Part shown: positions 43,606 to 51,930 of the stretch, piece after piece
Layout: the number at the start of each line of letters is the position of its first letter
How positions within the stretch are numbered: position 1 is the stretch's first letter
Source: Bacteriovoracaceae bacterium UBA6153
GTDB taxonomy: Bacteria; Bdellovibrionota; Bacteriovoracia; Bacteriovoracales; Bacteriovoracaceae
Length of the DNA: 64,000 bases
Reading direction: 5' to 3'
Assembly: GCA_002428265.1 (NCBI GenBank)
Contig: DIUR01000033.1
Location: 310,001-374,000, forward strand
Position numbers and translations under genes: made by a program
Notes under the pieces: generated by a model
The model's database searches: none
The model's input: only the letters and a program-made list of their open reading frames with translations
What the model was told of the DNA's origin: nothing

Positions 43606-44301
43606 CTATTTCTGATCCTTAAGGGCCTTATATTGAATATCAATATTGGCAGTTTTTCTTTCGCTGTACCTGTCGACTAAAAAATCTGAAACATCTCTCG
43701 TTAAATAAGTAAATCTCATTAACTCTTCCATCACATCGACTACCCTGTCTCTGTAAGATGATGCCTTCATGGTTTTATCCTCATTAAATTCATTGAAGGC
43801 CATTGCAACAGAAGATTGATTTGGAATTGTAATCATTCTCATCCATCTTCCTAGGATCCTCATCGAATTTACCGCATTGAAAGACTGGCTTCCACCTGAA
43901 ACCTGCATAACCGCAAGTGTTCTCCCTTGAGTTGGTCTGACAGCATTTAATGCCAATGGAATCCAGTCAATTTGATTTTTCATCACTCCAGAAATATTTC
44001 CATGCAACTCTGGACTAGACCATACATGAGCTTCAGACCAGACACTCAAATCTCGCAACTCCTGTACCTTTGGATGGTCCACTGATCTGTTATTGTCAAA
44101 AACCGGAAGTCCATCAGGGTTAAAGATTTTAACTTCAGCTCCCATGTGGATAAGGATTCTCCCCGCTTCTTCTGCGAGCTTTTTACTATAGGATTCTTCT
44201 CTTAGTGAACCATAAAGAATTAAAACTCTAGGCGCATGAGTTGAAGACAGTTTTTTAGTCTCATCTGGTCTTAAATTAAATTTTATATCATCTAAAAACA
44301 T
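43606..44301 (-). CDS. arsH: ArsH NADPH-dependent FMN reductase
   Basis: The 231-aa flavoprotein matches ArsH, with VLILYGSLREESYSKKLAEEA near residue 25-45, PELHGNISGVMKNQIDW and LAVMQVSGGSQSFNAVN. ArsH oxidises trivalent organoarsenicals and supports metal resistance. The start at 44301 is preferred because AGGA lies nine bases upstream; an ATG at 44325 would overlap acr3 by 14 bases and has no SD. It is the last gene of the ars operon. Confidence 0.93.
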   Translation of the reverse strand: MFLDDIKFNLRPDETKKLSSTHAPRVLILYGSLREESYSKKLAEEAGRILIHMGAEVKIFNPDGLPVFDNNRSVDHPKVQELRDLSVWSEAHVWSSPELHGNISGVMKNQIDWIPLALNAVRPTQGRTLAVMQVSGGSQSFNAVNSMRILGRWMRMITIPNQSSVAMAFNEFNEDKTMKASSYRDRVVDVMEELMRFTYLTRDVSDFLVDRYSERKTANIDIQYKALKDQK

Positions 44302-44311
44302 AATATGTTTC

Positions 44312-45355
44312 CTAAGCTGCGGCATGGTTAAAATAATATTTAGTACGAATCCACAAAGACACTTTAACTAAAGCAATGAGAACCGGGACTTCAACTAAAG
44401 GGCCTATGACTGCTGCAAAAGCAGCACCGTGATGGATTCCAAAAGTTGCGATCGCAACTGCAATGGCCAGCTCAAAATTATTAGAAGCAGCAGTGAATGA
44501 TAATGTAACTGAGCGCTTATAATCTGCACCGGCCTTTTTACTCATATAAAATGAAAAGAAAAACATAACTAAAAAATAGATGGTTAATGGGATTGCAACT
44601 CTGACAACATCAAAAGGAAGTTGAACGATCGAATGTCCTTTTAGAGAAAACATTACAACGATTGTAAACAATAAAAAAATGAGAGTCATTGGACTGATTA
44701 TCGGTATAAATTTTTGCTCATACCATGTTAATCCTTTTGATTTAACCAGTATTGTTCTGGTTAGAAATCCGGCCATAAATGGAACTCCAAGATAGATCCC
44801 GACAGATTTGGCAATTTCTAACATTGTAAAATGAACTTCGAAACTCTTCATTCCAAAAAAACCCGGAAGATATGTCATAAAGAAATAGGCATAAATGGGA
44901 AAAAATAAGATTTGAAAAATTGAATTAAAGGCCACAAGTCCTGCACAATACTCTGAGCTTCCTTCCGCTAATTGATTCCAGACTAAAACCATAGCAATGC
45001 ATCTTGCGAGTCCAATCAATACAAGCCCCATCATATAGTCAGGATAATCTTTTAAGAAAATCGCTGCTAATGCAAACATTAAGAGAGGCCCTATAATCCA
45101 GTTCTGTATAAGTGACAACGCTAAAACTTTTTTGTCTCTAAATACAAGACCTATCTCTTCATACTTAACCTTTGCTAACGGTGGATACATCATCAGGATC
45201 AATCCGATAGCAATAGGAATTGAAGTTGTTCCAACTGACATAGAGTCTAAAAGCTCAGGCACATGAGGATTTAAATATCCAATGGACACACCGACAAGCA
45301 TCGCTAAAAATATCCAAAGGGTTAAGTATCGGTCCAAAAATGAAAGCTTTTTCAT
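44312..45355 (-). CDS. acr3: Acr3-type arsenite efflux permease
   Basis: The 347-aa membrane protein has about ten hydrophobic segments and the Acr3 catalytic Cys in GLARCIAMVLVWNQLAEG (about residue 118), with a typical ending LVEVPVLIALVKVSLW. It exports arsenite using the proton-motive force. Its ATG overlaps the arsC stop by one base (TAATG). Confidence 0.97.
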   Translation of the reverse strand: MKKLSFLDRYLTLWIFLAMLVGVSIGYLNPHVPELLDSMSVGTTSIPIAIGLILMMYPPLAKVKYEEIGLVFRDKKVLALSLIQNWIIGPLLMFALAAIFLKDYPDYMMGLVLIGLARCIAMVLVWNQLAEGSSEYCAGLVAFNSIFQILFFPIYAYFFMTYLPGFFGMKSFEVHFTMLEIAKSVGIYLGVPFMAGFLTRTILVKSKGLTWYEQKFIPIISPMTLIFLLFTIVVMFSLKGHSIVQLPFDVVRVAIPLTIYFLVMFFFSFYMSKKAGADYKRSVTLSFTAASNNFELAIAVAIATFGIHHGAAFAAVIGPLVEVPVLIALVKVSLWIRTKYYFNHAAA

Positions 45356-45777
45356 TATAAAATATCCTTTATATTCTTAATTGATTCATGAATTTCATCT
45401 CTAACCTTGCGATAGACTTGTAAAATGTCTTCTTCATTTGTCATCTCTTTTGTGATTGCCGGAGGATCCTGAAAGCCGACATGAAGAACTTTACCACCAG
45501 GAAAGTAAGGACAAGTCTCTTTAGCTGCATCACAAACAGTCACGACATAATCAAAGGTAATTTTTGGAAGCTCTTCAACAGTTTTTGAAAAATGATGAGA
45601 GATATCAACACCTGCTTCCTTCATTACTTTTATGGCCCTCTCATTCATTCCGTGTTTTTTTGTCCCCGCTGAATATACGTCAAATTCTTCCCCCCAATAC
45701 TTTCGACACCAGCCTTCTGCCATCTGAGACCTACAAGAATTTCCCGTACACAAGAACATAATATTTTTTTTTGTCAT
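45355..45777 (-). CDS. arsC: Thioredoxin-coupled arsenate reductase ArsC
   Basis: The 140-aa enzyme is of the low-molecular-weight phosphatase fold. The P-loop CTGNSCRSQMAEGW is near the N-terminus, and a redox pair lies in VVTVCDAAKETCPYFPG (CX6C, near residue 82). It reduces arsenate to arsenite for Acr3 to export. It is coupled by one-base overlaps to both the regulator before it and acr3 after it. Confidence 0.97.
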   Translation of the reverse strand: MTKKNIMFLCTGNSCRSQMAEGWCRKYWGEEFDVYSAGTKKHGMNERAIKVMKEAGVDISHHFSKTVEELPKITFDYVVTVCDAAKETCPYFPGGKVLHVGFQDPPAITKEMTNEEDILQVYRKVRDEIHESIKNIKDIL

Positions 45778-46211
45778 TATGACTCCATATTTTTTTTAGG
45801 TTTGCATCCCATAACAGAATCAAAACACTCTTGAACTTTATATTGTTTAACTGAGTCAATCCCAGAATCGCAGGCACAAGATAATTGAACGAGACTTTCT
45901 TTCATTTTTTGCAGGGCCTTTATCTTGCTATCAATTTCGACGATTTTTTGCTCGGTTTTAGTTTTAACGACTGAGCAAGTATTGCGGGGTTTTGTATTTA
46001 ACTCTAAAAGCTCCTTCACTTCACTAAGGGTAAAGCCTAAGTCCTGAGCTTTTTTGATAAAGATTATTCTTTGCGCATCTTCTTCATTATAAGTTCTGAA
46101 GGTGTCAGTTTTTTTGGGTTCTCTCAGAAGTTCTTTTCTTTGATAGAAACGAACTGTCTCCACACCGACTGATGCCATTTGGGCCAATTTGCTGATAGTT
46201 ATTTTTTCCAT
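45777..46211 (-). CDS. MerR-family regulator heading the ars operon
   Basis: The 144-aa protein has a MerR helix-turn-helix (ISKLAQMASVGVETVRFYQRKELL) and an antiparallel coiled coil. Metal-site cysteines are in RNTCSVV (about residue 79) and QLSCACDSG (about 111-115), with further Cys in QECFDSVMGC. This matches mercury-type MerR more than arsenic ArsR regulators, but the last Cys is further away (about 15 residues after CAC). It is the first gene of the ars operon and sits behind an elongated MerR-type promoter, so it probably activates the operon. Its inducer, arsenic or another metal, cannot be read. Confidence 0.85.
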   Translation of the reverse strand: MEKITISKLAQMASVGVETVRFYQRKELLREPKKTDTFRTYNEEDAQRIIFIKKAQDLGFTLSEVKELLELNTKPRNTCSVVKTKTEQKIVEIDSKIKALQKMKESLVQLSCACDSGIDSVKQYKVQECFDSVMGCKPKKNMES

Positions 46212-46216
46212 GAGCT

Positions 46217-46248
46217 AATATATCCTCCGTACCTAGGTACGGAGTCAA
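46217..46248 (-). promoter_or_regulatory. MerR-type ars promoter and operator
   Basis: On the minus strand TTGACT (46248-46243) and TATATT (46222-46217) are 20 bases apart, the stretched spacing that MerR regulators act on. A perfect 20-base palindrome (46225-46244) lies between them. The -10 ends five bases before the regulator start at 46211, so transcription may begin at or within the start codon, giving a leaderless mRNA. Confidence 0.85.
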
Positions 46249-46263
46249 CGTTTTTTACCTTGA

Positions 46264-46292
46264 TTGACACTAATGGAGAGATGTGGTGAAAT
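46264..46292 (+). promoter_or_regulatory. Promoter of the antiporter gene
   Basis: TTGACA (46264-46269) and TGAAAT (46287-46292) with a 17-base spacer. Start point near 46299, leaving a leader of about 83 bases before 46382. Confidence 0.6.
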
Positions 46293-46299
46293 AAAACCT

Positions 46300-46381
46300 A
46301 CAAAAAAGGGTTTCGTCTTTTATTAAAGATGAGAGTTTTCCATGGTAGGGTCGCCATTGTAATATCAATTTGGTAATTATT
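46300..46381 (+). promoter_or_regulatory. Structured 5' leader of the antiporter gene, riboswitch candidate
   Basis: The leader can fold into at least two stems. One is an 8-base stem at 46314-46333 (TCGTCTTT with AAAGATGA, one G-U pair, TATT loop). The other is an ATGG/CCAT stem at about 46342-46357 with a TAGGGTCG loop. No SD is seen before the ATG at 46382. A cation-sensing riboswitch is a natural idea for a Na+/H+ antiporter, but I cannot match it to a known class by eye. Confidence 0.4.
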
Positions 46382-47656
46382 ATGAACCCATCTTTTTTAG
46401 AGATTTCAGCTTCTATTATTTTCTTTCTCGCAATTATTCATACTTTTTTTGTGAGTAAATTTGCAAAGATTGCCCATCGATACCCTGAAGGTTCAATGGG
46501 AGAAAACTTTTTTCATTATTTATCTGAAATTGAAGCCGTTTTTGGAATCTGGTCATTATTGTTATTGGCCATAATGATTTTCACTTCAGGGTATTCAGAA
46601 TCAGTTAACTATATTGAAAATTTAAACTTTACGGAACCCGCATTCGTTTTTGTCATCATGGCCATGGCCGGAACCAAGCCTATCATTAAAATTTCAGAAA
46701 AATTTATTATAAAAGCATCCCATTTATTACCACTACCTGGAAAAATGGCATTTTTTTTAACAGTGATGGTACTAGGCCCTATCGTGGGCTCATTCATAAC
46801 AGAGCCAGCAGCAATGACAGTAACGGCACTTATTTTACTTAAGTATTTTTTTACAAAAGAAATGAGTGATAAATTTAAATACGCGACTATCGGATTACTC
46901 TTCGTCAATATTTCGATAGGTGGAACACTTTCTCATTTTGCTGCCCCCCCTGTCTTGATGGTAGCTGCTAAATGGGGATGGGGCCTCGAGCATATGTTTA
47001 CTAACTTCGGTTATAAAGGGGCCATCTCATGTATTATTAGTGCCCTGATTATTACATTCTTTTTTAAGAAAGAACTCACCGGTAAATTAATTATAAACTC
47101 AAAAGAAAATAAGACCCAAATACCTTTATGGGTAACACTCGTTCACGTTCTTTTCCTAGCAGTAGCTGTTATTACAGCTCACCACATGGCCATCTTTGTT
47201 GCTCTGTTTTTATTTTTTCTTGGATTTACTTCTGTCACAAAGGAATATCAAGACTCTATAAAAATTAAAGAATCTTTGATGGTTGGTTTTTTTCTGGCAG
47301 GCCTTATTGTTTTAGGAACCCCTCAAAAATGGTGGCTGCAGCCACTGATTGCGAATCTATCTGATTATGTTTTATTTTTAGGTGCAACAGGGCTGACAGC
47401 ATTAACAGATAATGCGGCATTAACATATTTGGGCTCCCTTGTAGAGCTTACCGACTCCGCCAAGTATTACTTACTAGCAGGAGCAGTATCAGGGGGAGGC
47501 TTAACTGTTATTGCCAATGCTCCCAATCCAGCAGGCTATGGGATTTTAAAAGTATCTTTTAAAGATGAAAGTATCTCTCCTTTGGGTATATTAAAAGGTG
47601 CAATCCTACCGACAATCATTTCTCTATTATGTTTTGGATTTCTTCCTTCCTTGTAA
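46382..47656 (+). CDS. Putative Na+/H+ antiporter
   Basis: The 424-aa membrane protein has about 12 hydrophobic segments. Segments such as GPIVGSFITEPAAMTV, IGGTLSHFAAPPVLMVA and TALTDNAALTYLG, and VSGGGLTVIANAPNPAG, match the family of putative Na+/H+ antiporters (PF07399-like). The start at 46382 is preferred; a TTG at 46370 would add four residues. It is divergent from the ars operon and preceded by a structured leader. A micropeptide gene follows within 42 bases. Confidence 0.85.
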   Translation: MNPSFLEISASIIFFLAIIHTFFVSKFAKIAHRYPEGSMGENFFHYLSEIEAVFGIWSLLLLAIMIFTSGYSESVNYIENLNFTEPAFVFVIMAMAGTKPIIKISEKFIIKASHLLPLPGKMAFFLTVMVLGPIVGSFITEPAAMTVTALILLKYFFTKEMSDKFKYATIGLLFVNISIGGTLSHFAAPPVLMVAAKWGWGLEHMFTNFGYKGAISCIISALIITFFFKKELTGKLIINSKENKTQIPLWVTLVHVLFLAVAVITAHHMAIFVALFLFFLGFTSVTKEYQDSIKIKESLMVGFFLAGLIVLGTPQKWWLQPLIANLSDYVLFLGATGLTALTDNAALTYLGSLVELTDSAKYYLLAGAVSGGGLTVIANAPNPAGYGILKVSFKDESISPLGILKGAILPTIISLLCFGFLPSL

Positions 47657-47697
47657 ATAAATCGAATGAAAGTTCATTTATTTTAAAGGAGACTTGC

Positions 47698-47781
47698 ATG
47701 AAAAATGATTCATCAAATGTAGATCTTATTTTTTGGTTATTGTGGATAGGATTCTTGATTTACGGAGTTTCATCATACTAA
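47698..47781 (+). CDS. 27-residue single-span membrane peptide
   Basis: The ORF begins eight bases after a strong AAAGGAG ribosome-binding site and ends with TAA at 47779-47781. Its translation is MKNDSSNVDL then IFWLLWIGFLIYGVSSY, one hydrophobic helix of about 17 residues with a charged, outside-facing or cytoplasmic head. It lies 41 bases after the antiporter gene on the same strand and may act with it. It is too short for standard gene finders. No family recognised. Confidence 0.6.
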   Translation: MKNDSSNVDLIFWLLWIGFLIYGVSSY

Positions 47782-47823
47782 CAAAATATTTTTATTCTGA
47801 TTTTACTTATCCCATAAAATAAA

Positions 47824-47855
47824 TCATTCTAAACAGCACCTGCTTCTTAGAATGA
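47824..47855. repeat. 9-base inverted repeat before ppa
   Basis: TCATTCTAA (47824-47832) and TTAGAATGA (47847-47855) are perfect reverse complements with a 14-base loop, 30 bases before the pyrophosphatase start. There is no T-run, so it is more likely an operator or leader hairpin than a terminator. Confidence 0.45.
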
Positions 47856-47885
47856 AGCGAAATATTTTTCCAACCTGGAGATTTT

Positions 47886-48494
47886 ATGAGTCTTAAAAAT
47901 TTTCAACTCTACCGCCCACACCCTTGGCATGGAATTAATATTGGAAAAGACGCTCCTCAAATAATCAAGGCCTACATTGAAATTATTCCAAATGATGTGA
48001 TTAAATATGAAATCTGTAAAGAAAGTGGCTACATCAAGGTAGACAGGCCTCAAAAATTTTCGTCTCTTCCCTCTTTTTTATATGGGCTAATTCCTGAGAC
48101 TTATTCAGCGGAAACGACTGCTGCGTTTTCTAAAATAGCAAAAATTGGAGATGGAGACCCTCTTGATATTTGCGTACTCTCTGAATTACCTATTACAAGA
48201 GCAGACATCATCATGGATGTTAGAGTTATTGGTGGAATTCGCTTGATTGACTCTAATGAGGTTGATGACAAAATAGTTGCCGTTTTAAATGGTGACCCAT
48301 TTTATGAAGGGATTAACGATATAAGTCAGATAAATCCAGTCATCATTGATCGAATGAGACACTATTTTTTAAGTTATAAATCGATTCCCGGGGAATCTAT
48401 AAAAACTCAAATTGAATCAATCTATGATGCCAATGAAGCTTATAGTGTCATCTCTGCAGGCATGACTGATTACGATAACCATTTCAGAAAATAG
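47886..48494 (+). CDS. ppa: Inorganic pyrophosphatase, family I
   Basis: The 202-aa enzyme hydrolyses pyrophosphate to phosphate. Active-site residues are in KYEICKESGYIKVDRP (near residue 39-54), YGLIPETYS, and the metal-binding IGDGDPLDICVL (near residue 95). The usual Lys is in HYFLSYK. It is slightly longer than the E. coli enzyme. TGGAG precedes the ATG. Confidence 0.93.
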   Translation: MSLKNFQLYRPHPWHGINIGKDAPQIIKAYIEIIPNDVIKYEICKESGYIKVDRPQKFSSLPSFLYGLIPETYSAETTAAFSKIAKIGDGDPLDICVLSELPITRADIIMDVRVIGGIRLIDSNEVDDKIVAVLNGDPFYEGINDISQINPVIIDRMRHYFLSYKSIPGESIKTQIESIYDANEAYSVISAGMTDYDNHFRK

Positions 48495-48500
48495 ATTTTT

Positions 48501-48932
48501 TTAGATTAATTCAGCAGATAAAGAATCAGTTGCCCCACAGTGGGTTTGCACAACTTCATCAAGTGCGGCCAACTGAGTTAGGCCCGCTTGTACATATGGC
48601 CTAGTGTTGGCTTCAATTTCGATTGAAAAATCGCGGTATTTTTTATGCGGACAAGTCTTGCTTAAGTCTTTAGCGATCAAGTTTCCATTCTTATAATTTT
48701 TAGTCACTTTAAATAAAAGTGCTCTTGATTTGTGTGCTTCTTTACAATACTTCACATTGTTTGAAACAGGTGTTCCTTCGTTAATCAACCTTGCTCTACC
48801 AAAGGCCTCATTGCGGCGGATCTCTGCCTCATAAAGGTACTTTTGCCCTTCTTTAAAGTCGCCCACACAGCTAGCAAAGGCGTTTACAGAAGATAACAAG
48901 GTTATGGCAATGATAAGCTTAATGATATTCAT
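48501..48932 (-). CDS. Exported protein, 143 aa, unknown function
   Basis: The start at 48932 is preferred over 48992 because GGAG lies just upstream and the product then begins with a signal peptide (MNIIKLIIAITLLSSVNAFA). The mature part has Cys in ASCVGD, KYCKEAH, KTCPHKK and THCGATD, so probably two disulfides. It is basic and helical. No family recognised. Confidence 0.7.
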   Translation of the reverse strand: MNIIKLIIAITLLSSVNAFASCVGDFKEGQKYLYEAEIRRNEAFGRARLINEGTPVSNNVKYCKEAHKSRALLFKVTKNYKNGNLIAKDLSKTCPHKKYRDFSIEIEANTRPYVQAGLTQLAALDEVVQTHCGATDSLSAELI

Positions 48933-49182
48933 GGACTCTCCAAAGGTTTGATTAAGTATCCCATGGATGGCCAATACAGAGGAGATCAGCATGTAAGAAT
49001 TAGCTTGCTGAACATTTTTTGTACACTCGTTAAGGACTAGAAAACTGGTTTAGCCAATCCAACTGTCTGCAATAAGTTTCATTATCTATTTTTAAGATTC
49101 TGTTAAGCTAATTAATCCTGTTGTATGAAACTCTAAATATTGATAATTAACCGCCATACTAATACTAGCCTATGGGGTCCCA

Positions 49183-49500
49183 ATGAAATCTTTAATTCTT
49201 TTAAGCTTATTGCTCGCTTCTACAAGTGCTTTTTCTTTTGAAGATAAATGTTACGATGTCGCCAAGGAAGTTGCTTTTCATGCGGTAAAAGATGATCAGG
49301 AAATCACAGACATTGAAGATTTCAGCAATTATTACGGTGATGAGTCTGTCGAAGTTTTCAAACAAAAAAATGGATGGCAAAAAGAATTTTGGATTTTTTC
49401 AAATATCAGCTCAATGATCCATGTCGAAATTCACGCAGTGACAACCAATTGCCATGTAAAGAAAGTTGAGTTCTCTCAAAACGACCAAGACTGGGAATAA
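49183..49500 (+). CDS. Small exported protein, 105 aa
   Basis: The product has a signal peptide (MKSLILLSLLLASTSAFS) and an acidic mature part with Cys in EDKCYDVAK and TTNCHVKK. The ATG follows GGGGTCCC, a weak SD; a TTGATA element upstream near 49139 with TACTAG may be the promoter. Function unknown. Confidence 0.65.
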   Translation: MKSLILLSLLLASTSAFSFEDKCYDVAKEVAFHAVKDDQEITDIEDFSNYYGDESVEVFKQKNGWQKEFWIFSNISSMIHVEIHAVTTNCHVKKVEFSQNDQDWE

Positions 49501-49601
49501 TATCCAAACAAAAAACTCAAGTAGGCAACAGCTCGTTGCCTACTTGAAAATCATCCAATTGCAATCTATGAAATTTCACCTATTCCGGTTAAACTTTTAT
49601 T

Positions 49602-50510
49602 ATGAAAAAAAGTTTAACTCTATTGGCATTTCTTTGCACAACCCCTCTTCTTGCACAAGTCTCTAGCGTCATAAAAGAAGATCCAAAAATCTTTGCGGGA
49701 AAAAGTGAAGTTAATGGCATCGTTTATGCTGATTACAAAGAATTTCCCACAACCTGGCAGTTAGTCACTATTCGCTTTCGTAAAGATACGGGTGAAATGC
49801 GACTGACCTACGCTAATGAGCTGGCCTTGAAAACGTTGATGTCAGGATCTATTAATTATCCAGATGGAGCGATCTTCGCAAAGACAAATGTTCGAACAAT
49901 GATGGATGAGCAGTACCCAAATTCGATTGCTCCCAAAGAATTGAGCCGTTACCAATTTATGGTGAGAAATAAGGATAAATACTCATCTACGAATGGCTGG
50001 GGTTATGGCCTATTTGATCCTGATGGAAAGACATTTCCAGAAGAGCCTTCAAAAATGGCCAATGCTTGTTACTCTTGCCATACGGCCGTCGAAAATCGTG
50101 GCGATGTTTTTTCTCGTCCCTTCTCTTTTATCGAAAAAGTGAAGATGCCTAATTATAATCCACCAAAAGAGTTGGCCCTTAAGTATTCATGGATAAAATG
50201 GAATGAACTTACTCCAGAGCTTAAAAAAATTGTACCTTCTACAATGAAGAAAATCAGAGTGCTTGTTCACCAGAAAATGATGGATAATACGTTTCAGGGG
50301 ACACTGGATGAATTAAAGCCTCTCTTAATTGATGAAGCAAAGGCCCACAAGGCGCCTGCTCTATTTCTTGCCTCAGATAAAAAAAGATTTGCGCTGGCTG
50401 TGCCTTCTAAAAATGACAAATGTAACGACTTTGCTGCGTTTACAGTGACTACAACTGCACTCGACTTAAGTTTAATCCAGAATAGTGTTTGTAAGGATGA
50501 CTCCCTATGA
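49602..50510 (+). CDS. Cytochrome P460-like exported haem protein
   Basis: The 302-aa product has a signal peptide (MKKSLTLLAFLCTTPLLAQ) and one CXXCH haem-c motif in NACYSCHTAVENRGDVFSRP (about residue 162-180). Upstream features such as YADYKEFPTTWQLVTIRF and TNGWGYGLFDPDG match cytochrome P460 family proteins, which oxidise small nitrogen compounds. The true substrate is unknown. The next gene overlaps by four bases, so it heads a three-gene unit. Confidence 0.75.
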   Translation: MKKSLTLLAFLCTTPLLAQVSSVIKEDPKIFAGKSEVNGIVYADYKEFPTTWQLVTIRFRKDTGEMRLTYANELALKTLMSGSINYPDGAIFAKTNVRTMMDEQYPNSIAPKELSRYQFMVRNKDKYSSTNGWGYGLFDPDGKTFPEEPSKMANACYSCHTAVENRGDVFSRPFSFIEKVKMPNYNPPKELALKYSWIKWNELTPELKKIVPSTMKKIRVLVHQKMMDNTFQGTLDELKPLLIDEAKAHKAPALFLASDKKRFALAVPSKNDKCNDFAAFTVTTTALDLSLIQNSVCKDDSL

Positions 50511-50911
50511 AATTAGCTGCTCTTTTTTTTCTGATAACTTTGGCCAGCTGTTCAAATCTGGAATACAGAGAAATTCCTGTCACCTCTAAAGAGCAGGCCC
50601 GTATGGTTATCAACAACGAAGTCACTTTTCTTCAAGATACTTTTATCCAATCCAGGGAGCCTTATTATGGAGGTCTTCGCTGGTCCCCTGAATGCCTGGC
50701 CGACAATACCATTGGAAAAGTTATTGAAGACGAAAAAACAATCAGGGTTCAATCCCGACTTATTTTAAATTCTAATGGTGATCCCGGGTTCTGTGCAGGA
50801 GAAAAAAGTATATTAGTACTCTTATATTGCGATGGAGAGAAATTTGTCAGGGAATATAAAGTAGCAAACTCATCAAAAAAAAATAAACCTGGAATTATTT
50901 CATGCGATTAA
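50507..50911 (+). CDS. Small lipoprotein
   Basis: The 134-aa product has a lipobox (ITLASCS at about residue 16) after a hydrophobic leader. Its mature part has Cys in SPECLAD, GFCAGEK, LYCDGEK and the terminal ISCD. It overlaps the P460-like gene by four bases (ATGA) and the next gene by ten. It is probably an accessory of the unit. No family recognised. Confidence 0.7.
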   Translation: MKLAALFFLITLASCSNLEYREIPVTSKEQARMVINNEVTFLQDTFIQSREPYYGGLRWSPECLADNTIGKVIEDEKTIRVQSRLILNSNGDPGFCAGEKSILVLLYCDGEKFVREYKVANSSKKNKPGIISCD

Positions 50912-51930
50912 TTTACCTTTTTTTTGCTATCTTTTCTTCAATGCCTGCCTACTCTCTTACCCAAAACAAACTTCAAGCTTTAAACATCATTCAAGACTGC
51001 AACATTCTCAATATAAATGGCGATGTTGTAAGATCTCTTCCGGGAAAAATGTGTCTTTTTTTTGAAGATGGAAAATTTATTTCGGCCAATGAAAAAAGAA
51101 TGAGGCTTTATGATAAAAACTATACGGCCCTCTGGACTATCGAAGGCCATTTTCATCACCAGCTTGCTCTGTCTAATGACAAAAAAAGAATACTTGCTTT
51201 TGATTCAGGGAAAATTGATATCAAAGGCAAAAACAAAAGAACTGATAGAATTTTAGTTATTTCACTGGAAGGAAAAATCCTGCATGAGCAGTCATCTGAT
51301 GTACTATTAAAAATGCAAAAGCTTCCTTATTTTGACTGGCTTAATAGTCCTTGGCTGAAACAGGAAACCAATACTGAAAGAGAGATTAGTCACTTCAATA
51401 GCATTTACGAAATTCCAAAAAATGCCAACGACCTCCCGGGCTCACCTCTACGCGAAGGAAACTTTATTGTTAACGGGCTCACTCATGGGATATTTGTTCT
51501 CTCTCCTGATTTGAAAAAGATCGTTTTTCATAAAATCTTAAACACTTCTATTGAACATTTTATTCACGACGTACAGGTCACTAAGCGCGGCAACATTATC
51601 TATTTCAACAATATCACAGCGGAGCCGACACAGAAGAACCTATACTCTACCATTCAAGAGTATGACCTTCTAAAAAAAGGCGTTGTCTTCGAGTTTAAGG
51701 CCAGTCCTGAAGCGATGTTTTTTTCTCGCTACTGTGGAGCGATTCAAGAGCTAGATGATGATCATATTTTATTTTCTGATAAATTCAATGGAACTTATAT
51801 TTACTCAAGAAATGAAAAGAAGATGTTCTCAACAATAAGAGGAACGCATTTTCAAAACAGGCTTCCAGTTTACAACCAATCAACCAAGGCCCAGGACTTA
51901 TCATTATTTCTTAAAAATTTTAAACGATAG
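50902..51930 (+). CDS. Exported beta-propeller, arylsulfotransferase-like
   Basis: The 342-aa product has a signal peptide (MRLIYLFFAIFSSMPAYS) and repeated strand blocks with VNGLTHGIFVLSPDLKKIVF and HFIHDVQVTKRGNIIYFNN, the HD-Q motif region of arylsulfotransferase-like beta-propellers. A catalytic His is suggested but not certain. It overlaps the lipoprotein gene by ten bases and ends convergently with the DUF1513 gene. Substrate unknown. Confidence 0.6.
   Translation: MRLIYLFFAIFSSMPAYSLTQNKLQALNIIQDCNILNINGDVVRSLPGKMCLFFEDGKFISANEKRMRLYDKNYTALWTIEGHFHHQLALSNDKKRILAFDSGKIDIKGKNKRTDRILVISLEGKILHEQSSDVLLKMQKLPYFDWLNSPWLKQETNTEREISHFNSIYEIPKNANDLPGSPLREGNFIVNGLTHGIFVLSPDLKKIVFHKILNTSIEHFIHDVQVTKRGNIIYFNNITAEPTQKNLYSTIQEYDLLKKGVVFEFKASPEAMFFSRYCGAIQELDDDHILFSDKFNGTYIYSRNEKKMFSTIRGTHFQNRLPVYNQSTKAQDLSLFLKNFKR

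Noticed and set aside
43606..46211. Recent horizontal transfer of the ars operon
   Set aside because: Gene overlaps and AT-rich character match the rest of the window by eye, and no mobility gene is close, so there is no positive sign of it.
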